Source: Buchnera aphidicola (Hyperomyzus lactucae) (GTDB lineage: Bacteria > Pseudomonadota > Gammaproteobacteria > Enterobacterales > Enterobacteriaceae). From it: 64,000 nucleotides of DNA. Below, one piece after another: positions 22,472 through 32,607 of this stretch. A program made the translations under genes and the position numbers. Under the pieces are notes generated by a model. It was not told the origin of the DNA and made no database searches. It saw only the letters and a program-made list of their open reading frames with translations. The stretch is from the NCBI RefSeq assembly GCF_005081705.1, contig NZ_CP034876.1, positions 325,863 to 389,862 on the forward strand. The letters are read 5' to 3'. Each line of letters starts with the position of its first letter. Position 1 is the stretch's first letter.

Positions 22472-23431
22472 ATGCGTACTATTGAACATAGAAAGGTAAT
22501 TATTTTAGGTTCTGGACCTGCAGGATATACTGCAGCGATATATTCTTCAAGAGCTAATTTAAAGCCTCTTTTAATTACGGGAATAAATCCAGGAGGACAG
22601 TTGATGAATACTAATGAAATTGAAAATTGGCCTGCAGATATGAATCAAATAAGTGGTAAAGAATTAATGAATCGTATGCATAAACATGCAGTAAAATTTA
22701 ACACTGAAGTTATATCTGATAATATCACTTGTGTAAATTTCAAAAAAAAACCTTTTTTTTTAGAAGGAGAAAATAATCAATATACTACTGATTCAGTTAT
22801 TATTGCTACTGGTGCAAACCCTCGTTATTTAGGATTAGAATCAGAAAATACTTTTAAAGGAAAAGGTGTTTCAACATGTGCTGTTTGCGATGGTTTTTTT
22901 TATAAGAACCAAGAAGTAGCGGTTGTAGGTGGTGGAAATACTGCTATAGAAGAAACATTATATTTGTCTAATTTTGTTGAAAAAATATATCTCATACATC
23001 GTAGAAACAAATTTAACGCTGAGAAAATTTTACTTGATAGATTAAGAAAAAAAATACAAAGCAAAAAAGTGGTACTTTATTTGAATTCTACTGTAAAAAA
23101 TATATTAGGTAATTCTTCTGGTGTAACATCTGTATTAATTAATCAAAAAAATCCCGAAGAAGAAAAATTATTTCAAATAAACATTTCTGGGATCTTTATT
23201 GCCATTGGATATACGCCTAATACAAATATATTTGTTAATCAGTTAGAAATGACAGATAATTATATTAAAGTTATGCGGGGAATGCACGGAAATTACACTC
23301 AAACAAGTATTCCCGGTATATTTGCGGCAGGAGACGTAATAGATCATGTTTATAGACAAGCAATTACATCATCTGCTAGTGGTTGTATGGCTGCATTAGA
23401 TAGTGAACGGTATCTTAATTCTTTAATATAG
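22472..23431 (+). CDS. trxB: Thioredoxin reductase
   Basis: NADPH-dependent FAD enzyme that reduces thioredoxin, 319 residues (E. coli 321). The FAD site is IILGSGPAGYTAAIYSSRANL (10-30), the redox-active pair is C-A-V-C in STCAVCDGFFY (about 136-139), the NADPH site is VAVVGGGNTAIEETLYLS, and the C-terminal FAD motif is IFAAGDVIDHVYRQAITSSASGC. The start follows GAAGGAAT. A hairpin that also covers the infA promoter lies just downstream. Confidence 0.98.
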   Translation: MRTIEHRKVIILGSGPAGYTAAIYSSRANLKPLLITGINPGGQLMNTNEIENWPADMNQISGKELMNRMHKHAVKFNTEVISDNITCVNFKKKPFFLEGENNQYTTDSVIIATGANPRYLGLESENTFKGKGVSTCAVCDGFFYKNQEVAVVGGGNTAIEETLYLSNFVEKIYLIHRRNKFNAEKILLDRLRKKIQSKKVVLYLNSTVKNILGNSSGVTSVLINQKNPEEEKLFQINISGIFIAIGYTPNTNIFVNQLEMTDNYIKVMRGMHGNYTQTSIPGIFAAGDVIDHVYRQAITSSASGCMAALDSERYLNSLI

Positions 23432-23469
23432 AAAAATTATATTTAAAAAACATAAATAGATTGTAGATC

Positions 23470-23492
23470 ATACTAGTCAAAATGACTAGTAT
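23470..23492 (+). terminator. Inverted repeat between trxB and infA (terminator-like, overlaps infA promoter)
   Basis: A perfect 10-base inverted repeat (23470-23479 with 23483-23492, stem ATACTAGTCA) has a 3-base AAA loop. No U-tract follows. It lies 38 bases after the trxB stop, and its right arm ends 4 bases before the extended -10 of infA, so it may be an mRNA-end structure for trxB, an operator for infA, or both. Confidence 0.55.
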
Positions 23493-23502
23493 CTGGTATA
23501 AT
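23474..23502 (+). promoter_or_regulatory. Probable extended -10 sigma-70 promoter of infA
   Basis: A perfect TATAAT at 23497-23502 is preceded by TGG, making the extended -10 element TGGTATAAT. A poor -35 (TAGTCA, 23474-23479) sits 17 bases upstream inside the hairpin. It lies about 50 bases ahead of infA. Perfect consensus with TGn is unusual even in this A/T-rich background. Confidence 0.6.
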
Positions 23503-23552
23503 AGAGCATTTTAACATCATATTTAAAAAAAATATCTAAAAATGAGAAAAAA

Positions 23553-23771
23553 ATGGCAAAAGAAGAAAATATTGAAATGCAAGGAGTAGTAATAGATACA
23601 CTACCCAATACCATGTTTCGTGTAGAATTAGAAAATAAACATATTATTACTGCACATATCTCAGGAAAAATGAGAAAAAATTATATTAGAATATTAACCG
23701 GTGATAAAGTTACTGTAGAGTTAACACCATATGATTTGACTAAAGGTAGAATTATTTTTAGAAGTCGTTAG
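23553..23771 (+). CDS. infA: Translation initiation factor IF-1
   Basis: A 72-residue single OB-fold protein that occupies the ribosomal A site during initiation. The sequence begins [28 protein letters not shown] and ends [16 protein letters not shown], nearly identical to E. coli IF-1. It is monocistronic here, between trxB and aspS, each with its own spacer, and has the promoter described just upstream. Confidence 0.98.
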   Translation: MAKEENIEMQGVVIDTLPNTMFRVELENKHIITAHISGKMRKNYIRILTGDKVTVELTPYDLTKGRIIFRSR

Positions 23772-23957
23772 TTATAATATTTTAAATAAAATATTAATTA
23801 AAATTAACCATACAAAATATCAAAAATCAATCAATTATTTTATAAAAAAATAAAATTCACTCCCTCAAAACTTATCTATGTATTTAAAAAATCTATTAAT
23901 AAAAAATCATTAAAAATAATTTTTTTGTTATGAAAATAAAAAATTTAAAGAGAATTT

Positions 23958-25724
23958 ATGCGTACTGAATATTGTGGAAACATTAGAATAATACATTTAA
24001 AAAAAACAGTTAAACTATGTGGTTGGGTGCATAAAGTAAGAAATTTTGGTCAGTTTATTTTTATAGACATGAGAGATTTTACTGGTCTTGTTCAAATTAT
24101 CTTTGAATTAAAAAATAATATAATTTTTAAAAATGCTTTAAATTTAAGGAATGAATTTTGTATTCAAATTTCCGGTATTGTACAGAAAAGAGAAGAAAAA
24201 AATATAAACATAAAAATGAGAACAGGAGAAATAGAGATTTTAGCATCTTCATTAAATATTTTAAATATTTCTAAATCCTTACCATTAAATCATACTAATC
24301 ATAGTAACGAGGACTCAAGATTAAAATATCGATATTTAGATTTACGTCGTTTTAATATTTTAGAAAATCTTAAAATAAGAAACAAAATTACTTATTTAAT
24401 ACGAACTTTTATGACAAAGAAACATTTTCTAGATATCGAAACTCCTATTCTCACAAAATCCACACCGGAAGGTGCTAGAGACTATTTAGTACCTAGTCGT
24501 AACCATCATGGAAAATTTTATGCATTACCTCAGTCCCCTCAATTATTTAAGCAAATATTAATGATTGCCGGTATTGATAGATACTATCAAATAGTAAAAT
24601 GTTTTCGTGATGAGGATTTACGATCAGACCGGCAACCAGAATTTACACAAATTGATATTGAAGTTTCATTTATGAGTTCTGATAAAATTCGCAATTTAAC
24701 AGAAAAACTTATAAAAAAAATTTGGTTTAAAATACTAAATATTAGACTAAGAAAATTCCCAAAAATATCTTTTCATGAATCAATAAAAAGATACGGATCA
24801 GATAAACCTGATCTAAGGAATCCAATAGAAATTATTGATGTACATGAAATATTTAAAAATAAAAAATGTACATTATTTTTTAATATCAATTCTAAAAAAA
24901 ACAATCGAATAGCATTATTATGTATTCCAGGGGGTGCAAATCTCAGTCTAAAAAAAATTGATTCTTATACTGAATATGTAAAACAATATGGTTCTAAAAA
25001 ATTATTTTATATAAAAATAATACAATTTAATGTTACATCTAAAAATATTCGTAGCTCAATGAAAAAGATATTAGATGAAAAAATTTTAGAAAAAATACTC
25101 AAAAAAAGCAATGCCAAAAAAGATGATATAATTTTTTTAATTGCTGATGAAGAACATATTGTTAATAAATCGCTTGGTATGTTGCGCTTAAAAATAGGTG
25201 ATGATCTTAATATTACTCAAAAAAATACTTGGAAACCAATTTGGATAGTTAATTTTCCTATGTTTCATAAAGACGTTAAAGGAAATTTTTCTTCCGTTCA
25301 TCATCCATTTACTGCTATAAAAAAAATGGATGAAAAAAAATTACGAGATTCACCTGATCTCGCTATTTCAGATAGTTATGATCTTATAATCAACGGTTAT
25401 GAGATCGGTGGTGGTTCAGTACGTATTCACGATTCAAAAATACAAAAAAAAGTATTTGATATTATTGGAATGAAAAAATTAATACAAAATGAAAAATTTG
25501 GTTTTTTAATAGAAGCATTACAATATGGTGCTCCTCCACATGCAGGAATAGCTTTAGGATTAGATAGAATCGTCATGCTTTTAACTAACAGCCAGAGTAT
25601 TAGAGACGTTATTGCTTTTCCTAAAACAACATCTGCAGCTTGTTTGATGACAAATTCCCCTAGTATTTCAGATAATTTAACATTACAAGAATTAGGTATT
25701 AAAATTATAAAAAATAAAAAATAA
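23958..25724 (+). CDS. aspS: Aspartyl-tRNA synthetase
   Basis: Class IIb synthetase of 588 residues (E. coli 590), charging tRNA-Asp. The N-terminal OB anticodon domain has CGWVHKVRNFGQFIFIDMRD. Class II motif 1 is in FLDIETPILTKSTPEGARDY, motif 2 in YQIVKCFRDEDLRSDRQPEFTQID, and motif 3 in GIALGLDRIVMLL. The bacterial GAD insertion domain lies between motifs 2 and 3. It converges on znuB, the two stop codons being 6 bases apart. Confidence 0.98.
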   Translation: MRTEYCGNIRIIHLKKTVKLCGWVHKVRNFGQFIFIDMRDFTGLVQIIFELKNNIIFKNALNLRNEFCIQISGIVQKREEKNINIKMRTGEIEILASSLNILNISKSLPLNHTNHSNEDSRLKYRYLDLRRFNILENLKIRNKITYLIRTFMTKKHFLDIETPILTKSTPEGARDYLVPSRNHHGKFYALPQSPQLFKQILMIAGIDRYYQIVKCFRDEDLRSDRQPEFTQIDIEVSFMSSDKIRNLTEKLIKKIWFKILNIRLRKFPKISFHESIKRYGSDKPDLRNPIEIIDVHEIFKNKKCTLFFNINSKKNNRIALLCIPGGANLSLKKIDSYTEYVKQYGSKKLFYIKIIQFNVTSKNIRSSMKKILDEKILEKILKKSNAKKDDIIFLIADEEHIVNKSLGMLRLKIGDDLNITQKNTWKPIWIVNFPMFHKDVKGNFSSVHHPFTAIKKMDEKKLRDSPDLAISDSYDLIINGYEIGGGSVRIHDSKIQKKVFDIIGMKKLIQNEKFGFLIEALQYGAPPHAGIALGLDRIVMLLTNSQSIRDVIAFPKTTSAACLMTNSPSISDNLTLQELGIKIIKNKK

Positions 25725-25730
25725 AATATT

Positions 25731-26525
25731 TTATTTTTGATAAAAATATTTTTTAATATTACTTAACACACAAAGAAAAGAAGAGCACAATACAATAGAT
25801 GGACTAGCTGGAGTATTATAAAAAATAGATAAAAATATTCCTCCTGTAACAGATATAATACTCACTATTATAGCAATAATAACCATTTTTTCCGGAGAAC
25901 CTGAAAAATGTTGTGCAGTTGCAGGTGGAATAATTAATAAAGAAGTGATCAATAATGCACCCACAAACCTAATAGCTATAGAAATAGTTAAAGCACTCAT
26001 CAACATTATAGTTAAACGGGCATAAAAAAGATTTACTCCGTCTATTTGAGCTAATTCTTCATTAATAGTTGCTGATAAAATATGATTCCAACGAAAAAAC
26101 AAAATACTCAGTATTATTATACTACTTATCACAATAACAATTAAATCAGATTTTTGTACGGATAATAAATTACCAAATAAATAATTAGTAATATCTATTT
26201 GTTGTTTAGTAGACATTAAGCTAATTAAAACTATTCCCAATGATAATGTACTATGTGACGTTATACTTAAAATAGTATTTAGTGAACAAGGTAATAATTC
26301 TTCTAACCAGGCTATAACAAATGCAATTAAACTCATCAAACAAATCAGAACATAAATAGAACTAACATTCAAGACGACAGATATGGCTATTCCTAATAGA
26401 GAAGAATGTGATAAAGTATCACCAAAAGAAGACATCCGACGCCAAACTATAAATGAACCCAATGGTCCAGTTATTAAAGATATTATAACACCTGCTAACC
26501 ATCCTGAGAAAACTAGTTCAAACAT
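25731..26525 (-). CDS. znuB: High-affinity zinc uptake permease ZnuB
   Basis: Inner-membrane subunit of the ZnuABC zinc importer, an ABC-3 family permease with about eight hydrophobic segments. The start at 26525 gives MFELVFSGWLAGVI, matching E. coli MIELLFPGWLAG; a GTG three codons upstream is in frame but less likely. The product is 264 residues (E. coli 261). Family motifs include GPLGSFIVWRRMSSFGDTLSHSSLLG, DGVNLFYARL and GALLITSLLIIPPATA. It lies 34 bases after znuC. No znuA is present in the window. Confidence 0.95.
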   Translation of the reverse strand: MFELVFSGWLAGVIISLITGPLGSFIVWRRMSSFGDTLSHSSLLGIAISVVLNVSSIYVLICLMSLIAFVIAWLEELLPCSLNTILSITSHSTLSLGIVLISLMSTKQQIDITNYLFGNLLSVQKSDLIVIVISSIIILSILFFRWNHILSATINEELAQIDGVNLFYARLTIMLMSALTISIAIRFVGALLITSLLIIPPATAQHFSGSPEKMVIIAIIVSIISVTGGIFLSIFYNTPASPSIVLCSSFLCVLSNIKKYFYQK

Positions 26526-26559
26526 AAAAATCACTCTATTAATAATATTAATATATTTT

Positions 26560-27276
26560 TTAAAAATCGTGTGTATGATTATGATTATGATAATAAATAG
26601 CCATTTCTTTTACACGTTGCAATCCAAATATAGAAATAAATTCCGCATTATTATAAACAGTTTCTGGAGCGCCAGAACAACAAATATGATTATTCAAACA
26701 AATTACCTCATCTGTCTTTGCCATTACAAAATTTAAATCGTGAGAAACCATTAAAACAGAACATTTTAATTCATATCGAATTTGATTAATCAATTCATAT
26801 AAAGCAAGTTGTCCCATTATATCAACTCCCTGTGTAGGTTCATCTAAAACAAGAAGATTCGGATCATGCAATAAGGCTCTAGCTAACAGAATTCTCTGCA
26901 TTTCTCCACCAGATAATTTTTGCAACTGAGAATCTTTTAAAGATTCCGCTTTTACACGTTTTAATATTTTTGATATTTTTATGTCATCTGTTCTTTTAGA
27001 TAATTTCATGAATCGTTCTACTGTGATCGGTAATAATGTATTAAGAGATAATTTTTGCGGTACATAACCAATAGACAATTTACAAGAACGAACAATTGTA
27101 CCAGTATTAGGTTTTATTAATCCCAAAATAATACGTACTAAAGTAGATTTACCAGCTCCATTGGGTCCGATTAAAGTAAGAACACGATTAGGAATTAAAG
27201 ATAATGATATGTTAGAAAGGATAGAGCGATTAGAAAAATTTACATAAACATTTTTTAATTGAATGAATTTTAACAT
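26560..27276 (-). CDS. znuC: Zinc import ATP-binding protein ZnuC
   Basis: ABC ATPase partner of ZnuB, 238 residues (E. coli 251). Walker A is [10 protein letters not shown] (about 37-46), signature LSGGEMQR, Walker [13 protein letters not shown] and the switch histidine in [10 protein letters not shown]. The C-terminus ends in a histidine-rich tail ([11 protein letters not shown]), plausible for metal sensing. It is transcribed with znuB. The substrate-binding protein gene znuA, divergent from znuC in E. coli, is missing, and the neighbouring mepM is a ruin. Confidence 0.95.
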   Translation of the reverse strand: MLKFIQLKNVYVNFSNRSILSNISLSLIPNRVLTLIGPNGAGKSTLVRIILGLIKPNTGTIVRSCKLSIGYVPQKLSLNTLLPITVERFMKLSKRTDDIKISKILKRVKAESLKDSQLQKLSGGEMQRILLARALLHDPNLLVLDEPTQGVDIMGQLALYELINQIRYELKCSVLMVSHDLNFVMAKTDEVICLNNHICCSGAPETVYNNAEFISIFGLQRVKEMAIYYHNHNHTHDF

Positions 27277-27468
27277 ATCTTAATAAATCATTTTTTTTAG
27301 TTCCTATATTATAGGATATATTTTTTCAGATGAACATCAATATTATATTAAAAAAAAGTAAAAAATTCTAATTTTATTATTCTAATAAGAAATTAAAGTG
27401 AATTTTTTAAGTAAATAATAAATTTTTATCAAAAAAAATATTTTAAAAAAATATAGGAGATTGATAAA

Positions 27469-28293
27469 ATGATTCTTTTTTTAATTAATATTAAAACAAT
27501 ATTTAGTTGTTTATCAGGCTCTAAATAACTCTTTTATTACACAAATTAAATGAAAGTTTTTTTAAATAAAATAGAATTGAGTTTAAAATACTTATAGAGC
27601 TATACAAATAATTATATAAATAATATTACAGATTATAGTCGTTTCGTTCGCACTGGAGAAAAAATCAATGAAGTTAACTATGAGAACTGAAATAGAAAAT
27701 CTTTAATTTTTATAAAAAAATATTTATCTAGCAAAGTTCTGTTGTTTTTTAAAGTATATAGTAACCACGTTTAAATAAATCTTAAATCAATAGTATGATT
27801 AAAATAATGCAATGACCAGTAGATTTTTATCAATTTTAAATAAGAAGTGATTTTAATTTATTTATTCACATAATTTATTAAATAATAATTTTTACAACAT
27901 CAATGTTTTTAGTAAAAAATGAATGTATTTATTGTTTGTTTTTCAAACAAAATAGAATTTCTTCTTCATTTTATTTACATTATCTTAATCTTAGTAACGC
28001 ATTTCTTAACACTTAATTTATAAATAGATTTAGTTATTTCTAAAAGTATTTTTTATGTAGCTAATAGTAATAGTAAAATCATTAAAGAACATCTTAATAA
28101 AATATCTAGTTTTTAGATTATATATAAACAAATAAGTATGAATACAAAACTCGATATACATCAAAAAATTTTAATAAAGATACATGAAAAATTTAAAATA
28201 AAAGAAAAAATTACTTAACCGGGTAATACCAGATATACTGATAAATGATATTTATACTATAAAATCTGGATTAATAATTATTCTATTAATGTA
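27469..28293 (+). pseudogene. mepM: Decayed mepM (yebA) murein DD-endopeptidase, M23 family
   Basis: This 1.08-kb stretch between znuC and pykA has no open frame but still reads as MepM when frames are followed piecewise. At 27738-27860 it gives an S..VIK.MQW..DF..LK..DEF equivalent (INSMIKIMQ, then stop, PVDFYQF). At 27954 it gives RISSSFYLHYLN, matching FRISSNFNPRRTNP. At 28027 it gives DLVISKSIFYVA...KIIK, matching VDFAMPQGTPVLSVGDG. At 28152-28293 it gives QKILIK, PGNTRYTDK, then YLYYKIWINN, matching KILVKPG, SGNTGRSTG and HLHYEVWIN. Both histidines of the catalytic HLH are tyrosines, and there are many stops and at least two frame changes. E. coli has mepM on this strand at this place. 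The start (ATG 27469 after AGGAG) is a guess. Confidence 0.82.
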
Positions 28294-28354
28294 TCAATAT
28301 AAAATCATATCGTTTCTATGCTAGTATCAATAAAAAATTGAATTTTAATGCAAG

Positions 28355-29797
28355 TTATATGACTTTTAAAATTCTACTAGTATTAGTTTTACCTATTTTA
28401 CCCATAATATCACCTTGAGTTATAATAACTAAATCACCAGTATATAAAAAACCTTTTTTACACAAGAGATCAATTGCTTCATTAGCGGCTTGAAAACCAT
28501 TATTTTCGCTATCGAAATATATGGGAGTAACGCCTCTGTAAAGCGCTGCTAAATTTAAAGTTTTCTTATGTTTTGATAAAGCAAAAATAGGTAATCCAGA
28601 TGTAATTCTAGATGTCATAAGTGCAGTTTTTCCTGATTCAGTCATTGTAACAATCGCGGTAATTCCTTTTAAATGATTAGCAACATACATGGCAGACATT
28701 GCAATTGCTTCTTCAATATCATTAAATTTTGCATTAAGACGATGTCTAGAAACGTTAATACTTGGTACTTTTTCTGCTCCTTGACAAATTTTTGCCATTT
28801 TTATAACAGTTTCAGATGGATATTTACCAGATGCAGTTTCAGCTGAAAGCATAACTGCATCACTACCATCTAAAACAGCATTAGCTACATCCATAACTTC
28901 CGCACGAGTAGGTGATGGATTTAAAATCATTGATTCCATCATTTGTGTTGCAGTAATAACTATTCTATTTAATTGTCTAGCAGTTCTGATTAATTTTTTT
29001 TGAATACCGGCAAGTTCAGAATCACCTATTTCTACGCCCAAGTCTCCTCTAGCTATCATAATTGCATCTGATGCTAATATTATATCTTCTATAGTATTTT
29101 GATTTATCACGGCTTCTGCACGTTCTATTTTTGCTACTATTTTAGCATTACTTCCAGATTTTTCAGCTAATTTTCTTGCTTTTTTTAAATCATCACTACA
29201 TCTTGGGAACGATACTGCTAAATAATCTACATTGATTTCAGCTGCTAGTATTATATCTTTTTTATCTTTTTCAGTTAATGCATTTGCAGATAACCCACCA
29301 CCTAATTTATTAATACCTTTATTATTAGAAAGAATCCCTCCTATAACCACTCTCGTAAATATTTCATGATGAGTAACTTGTATAACTCTTAACTGTACTC
29401 TTCCATCATCTAATAATAGTATATCATCCACTTTGAGATCATATGGTAATTTTTTATAATCAATACCTACTCTATCTTGATTTCCATCATTTTCTTCTAA
29501 CAGAGCATCTAAGATAAAAAAATCATTTATATTTAAAAAAATACTATTTTTTCTAAATCTAGAAATTCGAATTTTAGGACCTTGTAAATCACCAAGTAAT
29601 GCAATATGACAATTTAAATTTCTCATGATTATTTTTGCTTTTTTGGCTCTTGATCTATGTTCGTTTGCTGAACCATGAGAAAAATTTAATCGCAAAACAT
29701 TTACTCCAGAACGAATTATTTTTTCGAGATTATCATTTGCATCTGTAGAAGGTCCTAAAGTAGCTACAATTTTTGTTCTTCTTAATCGATTTAACAT
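28355..29797 (-). CDS. pykA: Pyruvate kinase II
   Basis: Final glycolytic step, making pyruvate and ATP from PEP; 480 residues, the same length as E. coli PykA. The N-terminus is [14 protein letters not shown], with LRLNFSHGS, the [10 protein letters not shown] strand, the active-site KIERAEAV, and [12 protein letters not shown]. The Lys/Arg-rich fructose-bisphosphate site of PykF is not obvious, fitting the AMP-activated PykA type, as does its location between the znu genes and zwf. It is divergent from zwf across a 240-base spacer. Confidence 0.97.
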   Translation of the reverse strand: MLNRLRRTKIVATLGPSTDANDNLEKIIRSGVNVLRLNFSHGSANEHRSRAKKAKIIMRNLNCHIALLGDLQGPKIRISRFRKNSIFLNINDFFILDALLEENDGNQDRVGIDYKKLPYDLKVDDILLLDDGRVQLRVIQVTHHEIFTRVVIGGILSNNKGINKLGGGLSANALTEKDKKDIILAAEINVDYLAVSFPRCSDDLKKARKLAEKSGSNAKIVAKIERAEAVINQNTIEDIILASDAIMIARGDLGVEIGDSELAGIQKKLIRTARQLNRIVITATQMMESMILNPSPTRAEVMDVANAVLDGSDAVMLSAETASGKYPSETVIKMAKICQGAEKVPSINVSRHRLNAKFNDIEEAIAMSAMYVANHLKGITAIVTMTESGKTALMTSRITSGLPIFALSKHKKTLNLAALYRGVTPIYFDSENNGFQAANEAIDLLCKKGFLYTGDLVIITQGDIMGKIGKTNTSRILKVI

Positions 29798-30037
29798 AAA
29801 AAATACCTTTTTAAAAATTTTTTAAAATTGTTTTTTAAAATAAATATTAGTTTAATTGCGGGAAATATTTATTTAACTTTATTAAGTTATTTAGTAAAAT
29901 CAATAAAAATAATTTAACTAATCAAATAGTATATTATAAAAAAACAAAAATCTGTAATAATAGTATGATTTTTATAAAATAAAAATTTTGTGTGTAAAGT
30001 ATTTATTTTATATATAAATTTTAAAAAAGAGAAAATT

Positions 30038-31513
30038 ATGATCACAGAAACAAATCAAGCTTGCGATTTAGTAATTTTTGGAGCAAAAGGAGATTTAACG
30101 AAAAGAAAATTGTTACCTGCTTTATATAGATTAGAAAAATCTAAAAAAATACACAAAGATACACGTATAATTTTTTCAGGTCGTGCTAATTGGAGTACTA
30201 AAGACTATATAATAGTAGCAAAAACAGCAATAAAAAATTTTTTAAATGAAGAAATTGATAGTGTTATTTGGAAAAAATTTGTTTCACGTTTACATTTTTG
30301 TAATATTGATTTTTGTGAATTACTACATTTTTTTCGATTAAAAGAAATATTACAGAAAAAAAAAAATATCATTATTTATTATTGTGCAGTTCCTCCTAAT
30401 ACATTAAATGCTATTTTTACAGGTTTAGGAAATGCAAATTTAAATGTAATTCCAGCACGTATAGTTTTAGAAAAACCATTAGGAATTTGTTTAGAAACGT
30501 CAAAAAAAATTAATAATCAAATTTCTAAATATTTTCTAGAATCACAAATTTTTCGTATTGATCATTATCTAGGAAAAGAATCTATACTTAATCTTCTCGC
30601 TTTACGTTTTGCTAATTCATTTTTTTTTCATAACTGGGACAATAAAATTATTGATCATATTCAGATTACTGTATCCGAAGAAGTGGGAATTGAAGGTCGT
30701 TGGAATTACTTTGATCAAATGGGACAAATGAGAGATATGGTGCAAAATCATCTTTTGCAAATACTAACCATTCTTGCCATGGATCAACCGAAAAATATTA
30801 CATCTGAAAGTATCCAATATGAAAAAGTAAAAATACTACGTTCTCTTAATCCAATTGACATTAATAATGTTCATAAAACAACTGTTCGAGGACAATATTG
30901 TTCTGGAATGATCAAAGGGAAACAAGTACCGTCTTATTTAGAAGAATATGGTGCGAATAAAAATAGTAATACTGAAACTTTTGTTGCTATTAAAGTTTAT
31001 ATTAATAATCAAAAATGGTTTGGTATTCCATTTTATCTGAGAACAGGAAAACGTTTAGCACAAAAATATTCTGAAATAGTAGTTTTTTTTAAGAAAGTAC
31101 CTATAAATTTATTTAAAAATTCAAATTTAGAATTATCACAAAACAAGCTAATCATACGTTTAGAACCAAATACAAATATTAAATTTAATATTTTCAATAA
31201 AACACCGGGATTAGACAGAGAATATCAACTAGAAAATTCTCAATTAGAATCTATTCATTTGTATAAAAAATATTCTAAAAATTTAATTGATGCTTATGAA
31301 AGATTATTATTAGAGAGTATGAGAGGCGTAAAATCATTATTTGTATGTCGTGATGAAGTGGAAGCAGCATGGAAGTGGATAGATCCGATTATAGATGGAT
31401 GGAAAAAAATGAAAAATAATACTCCTGAATTATATATATCAGGAACTTGGGGACCAAAAAATTCAGATTTACTACTTGCTCGTAATAATCATTTTTGGCA
31501 TAAATTTAATTAA
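30038..31513 (+). CDS. zwf: Glucose-6-phosphate 1-dehydrogenase
   Basis: Entry enzyme of the pentose phosphate pathway and a main NADPH source. The start at 30038 gives MITETNQACDLVIFGAKGDLTKRK and exactly 491 residues, as in E. coli; an upstream in-frame start at 29990 adds unrelated sequence. The NADP site is FGAKGDL, the substrate signature is RIDHYLGKE (about 180-188), and the domain EEVGIEGRWNYFDQMGQMRDMVQNHLLQ is intact. A run of 11 A at 30356-30366 is in frame here, a useful contrast to the broken tracts in glpF, cmk and fabD. Confidence 0.98.
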   Translation: MITETNQACDLVIFGAKGDLTKRKLLPALYRLEKSKKIHKDTRIIFSGRANWSTKDYIIVAKTAIKNFLNEEIDSVIWKKFVSRLHFCNIDFCELLHFFRLKEILQKKKNIIIYYCAVPPNTLNAIFTGLGNANLNVIPARIVLEKPLGICLETSKKINNQISKYFLESQIFRIDHYLGKESILNLLALRFANSFFFHNWDNKIIDHIQITVSEEVGIEGRWNYFDQMGQMRDMVQNHLLQILTILAMDQPKNITSESIQYEKVKILRSLNPIDINNVHKTTVRGQYCSGMIKGKQVPSYLEEYGANKNSNTETFVAIKVYINNQKWFGIPFYLRTGKRLAQKYSEIVVFFKKVPINLFKNSNLELSQNKLIIRLEPNTNIKFNIFNKTPGLDREYQLENSQLESIHLYKKYSKNLIDAYERLLLESMRGVKSLFVCRDEVEAAWKWIDPIIDGWKKMKNNTPELYISGTWGPKNSDLLLARNNHFWHKFN

Positions 31514-31717
31514 AAATAATTTTAAAAAATTGATCTGTCTTGACTTGATTCAGTCAACTATGTTAGCTTAAAAATTAATGTTTTAATATTCATCAAAATA
31601 AAAAATAATATAGAAATTGATATATTAAAAAAATTTAAAAATATTTACTTTTATAATAAATATTAAATTATTAGTTTAATAAATATTTATTTTGCTAAGC
31701 GAGGAAGATAATATCTC

Positions 31718-32596
31718 ATGATACGTATTATTCTTTTCTTATTAACTAATTTAGCAGTTATGTTAATATTTAGTCTGATTCTTAATCTTACAGGTATTCA
31801 GTCTAATAATATTTATAGTTTATTAATTATGTCGAGTTTATTTGGTTTTAGTGGTTCTATTTTATCATTAATTCTATCAAAATGGATCGCATTAAGATCT
31901 GTAAATGGAAAAATTATCACTCATCCTCGGAATGAAATGGAAAATTGGCTAATAGATACTATTCGCGAACAATCTATTAAAAAAGGCATTATTATGCCTC
32001 AAATAGCAATATATCATGCACCTGATATTAATGCATTTGCAACAGGTGCGCGTCGTAATTCTGCTCTAATTGCTATTTCCACGGGACTATTGGAAAATAT
32101 GACTCGTCATGAAGCAGAAGCTGTAATTGCACATGAAATCAGTCATATTTCCAATGGTGATATGATCACTATGACATTAGTTCAAGGTGTCGTTAATACT
32201 TTCGTTATTTTCATATCTCGTGTTCTTTCACAAATAATTAGCAGTACAATATCAAGCAATCGAAATGAAAATAATGTAGAAGAACGAAATCCTTTTCTAT
32301 ATTTTTTAATTTCTACATTCTTAGAGTTAATTTTTGGTGTTTTAGCTAGTATTATTACCATGTGGTTTTCTAGACATCGTGAATTTTATGCTGATGCTAG
32401 CTCTGCAAAATTAGTAGGTCGTGAAAAAATGATTTCTGCATTAAATCGTTTAAAAACAAGTCATGAACCTCAAGAATCTGATAGTATGATTGCATTTTGC
32501 ATTCATGGAAAATCTAATTCTTTTCTAAAATTATTTGCATCTCATCCAACTCTAGAAAAAAGAATTCAAGCACTATATAAAAAAGAATATATGTAG
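31718..32596 (+). CDS. htpX: Membrane zinc metalloprotease HtpX
   Basis: Inner-membrane M48 protease that degrades damaged membrane proteins; 292 residues (E. coli 293). Two N-terminal hydrophobic helices (about 5-25 and 32-55) precede the cytosolic catalytic part. The zinc site is HEISH (about 140-144) with the third ligand in the HREFYADA motif, flanked by two further hydrophobic stretches (about 157-180 and 193-215). The ribosome site is GCGAGGAAG. In E. coli htpX is under CpxR control; no such box can be recognised here. A 15-base inverted repeat follows the stop. Confidence 0.97.
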   Translation: MIRIILFLLTNLAVMLIFSLILNLTGIQSNNIYSLLIMSSLFGFSGSILSLILSKWIALRSVNGKIITHPRNEMENWLIDTIREQSIKKGIIMPQIAIYHAPDINAFATGARRNSALIAISTGLLENMTRHEAEAVIAHEISHISNGDMITMTLVQGVVNTFVIFISRVLSQIISSTISSNRNENNVEERNPFLYFLISTFLELIFGVLASIITMWFSRHREFYADASSAKLVGREKMISALNRLKTSHEPQESDSMIAFCIHGKSNSFLKLFASHPTLEKRIQALYKKEYM

Positions 32597-32607
32597 TAAA
32601 AACATAC

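Noticed and set aside
26383-26736. 117-codon plus-strand frame spanning the znuB-znuC junction
   Set aside because: It is the complement of two well supported genes and shows no protein family.
27277-27468. Remnant of znuA in the spacer upstream of znuC
   Set aside because: znuA belongs here in E. coli, but no His-rich loop or other ZnuA motif could be read in any frame.
29990-30037. Longer N-terminus for zwf
   Set aside because: The start at 30038 gives exactly the E. coli length and N-terminus; the extension is unrelated sequence.
31540-31557. TTGACT...AGTCAA inverted repeat after zwf
   Set aside because: Only a 6-base stem and no U-run; too weak to call a terminator or operator.
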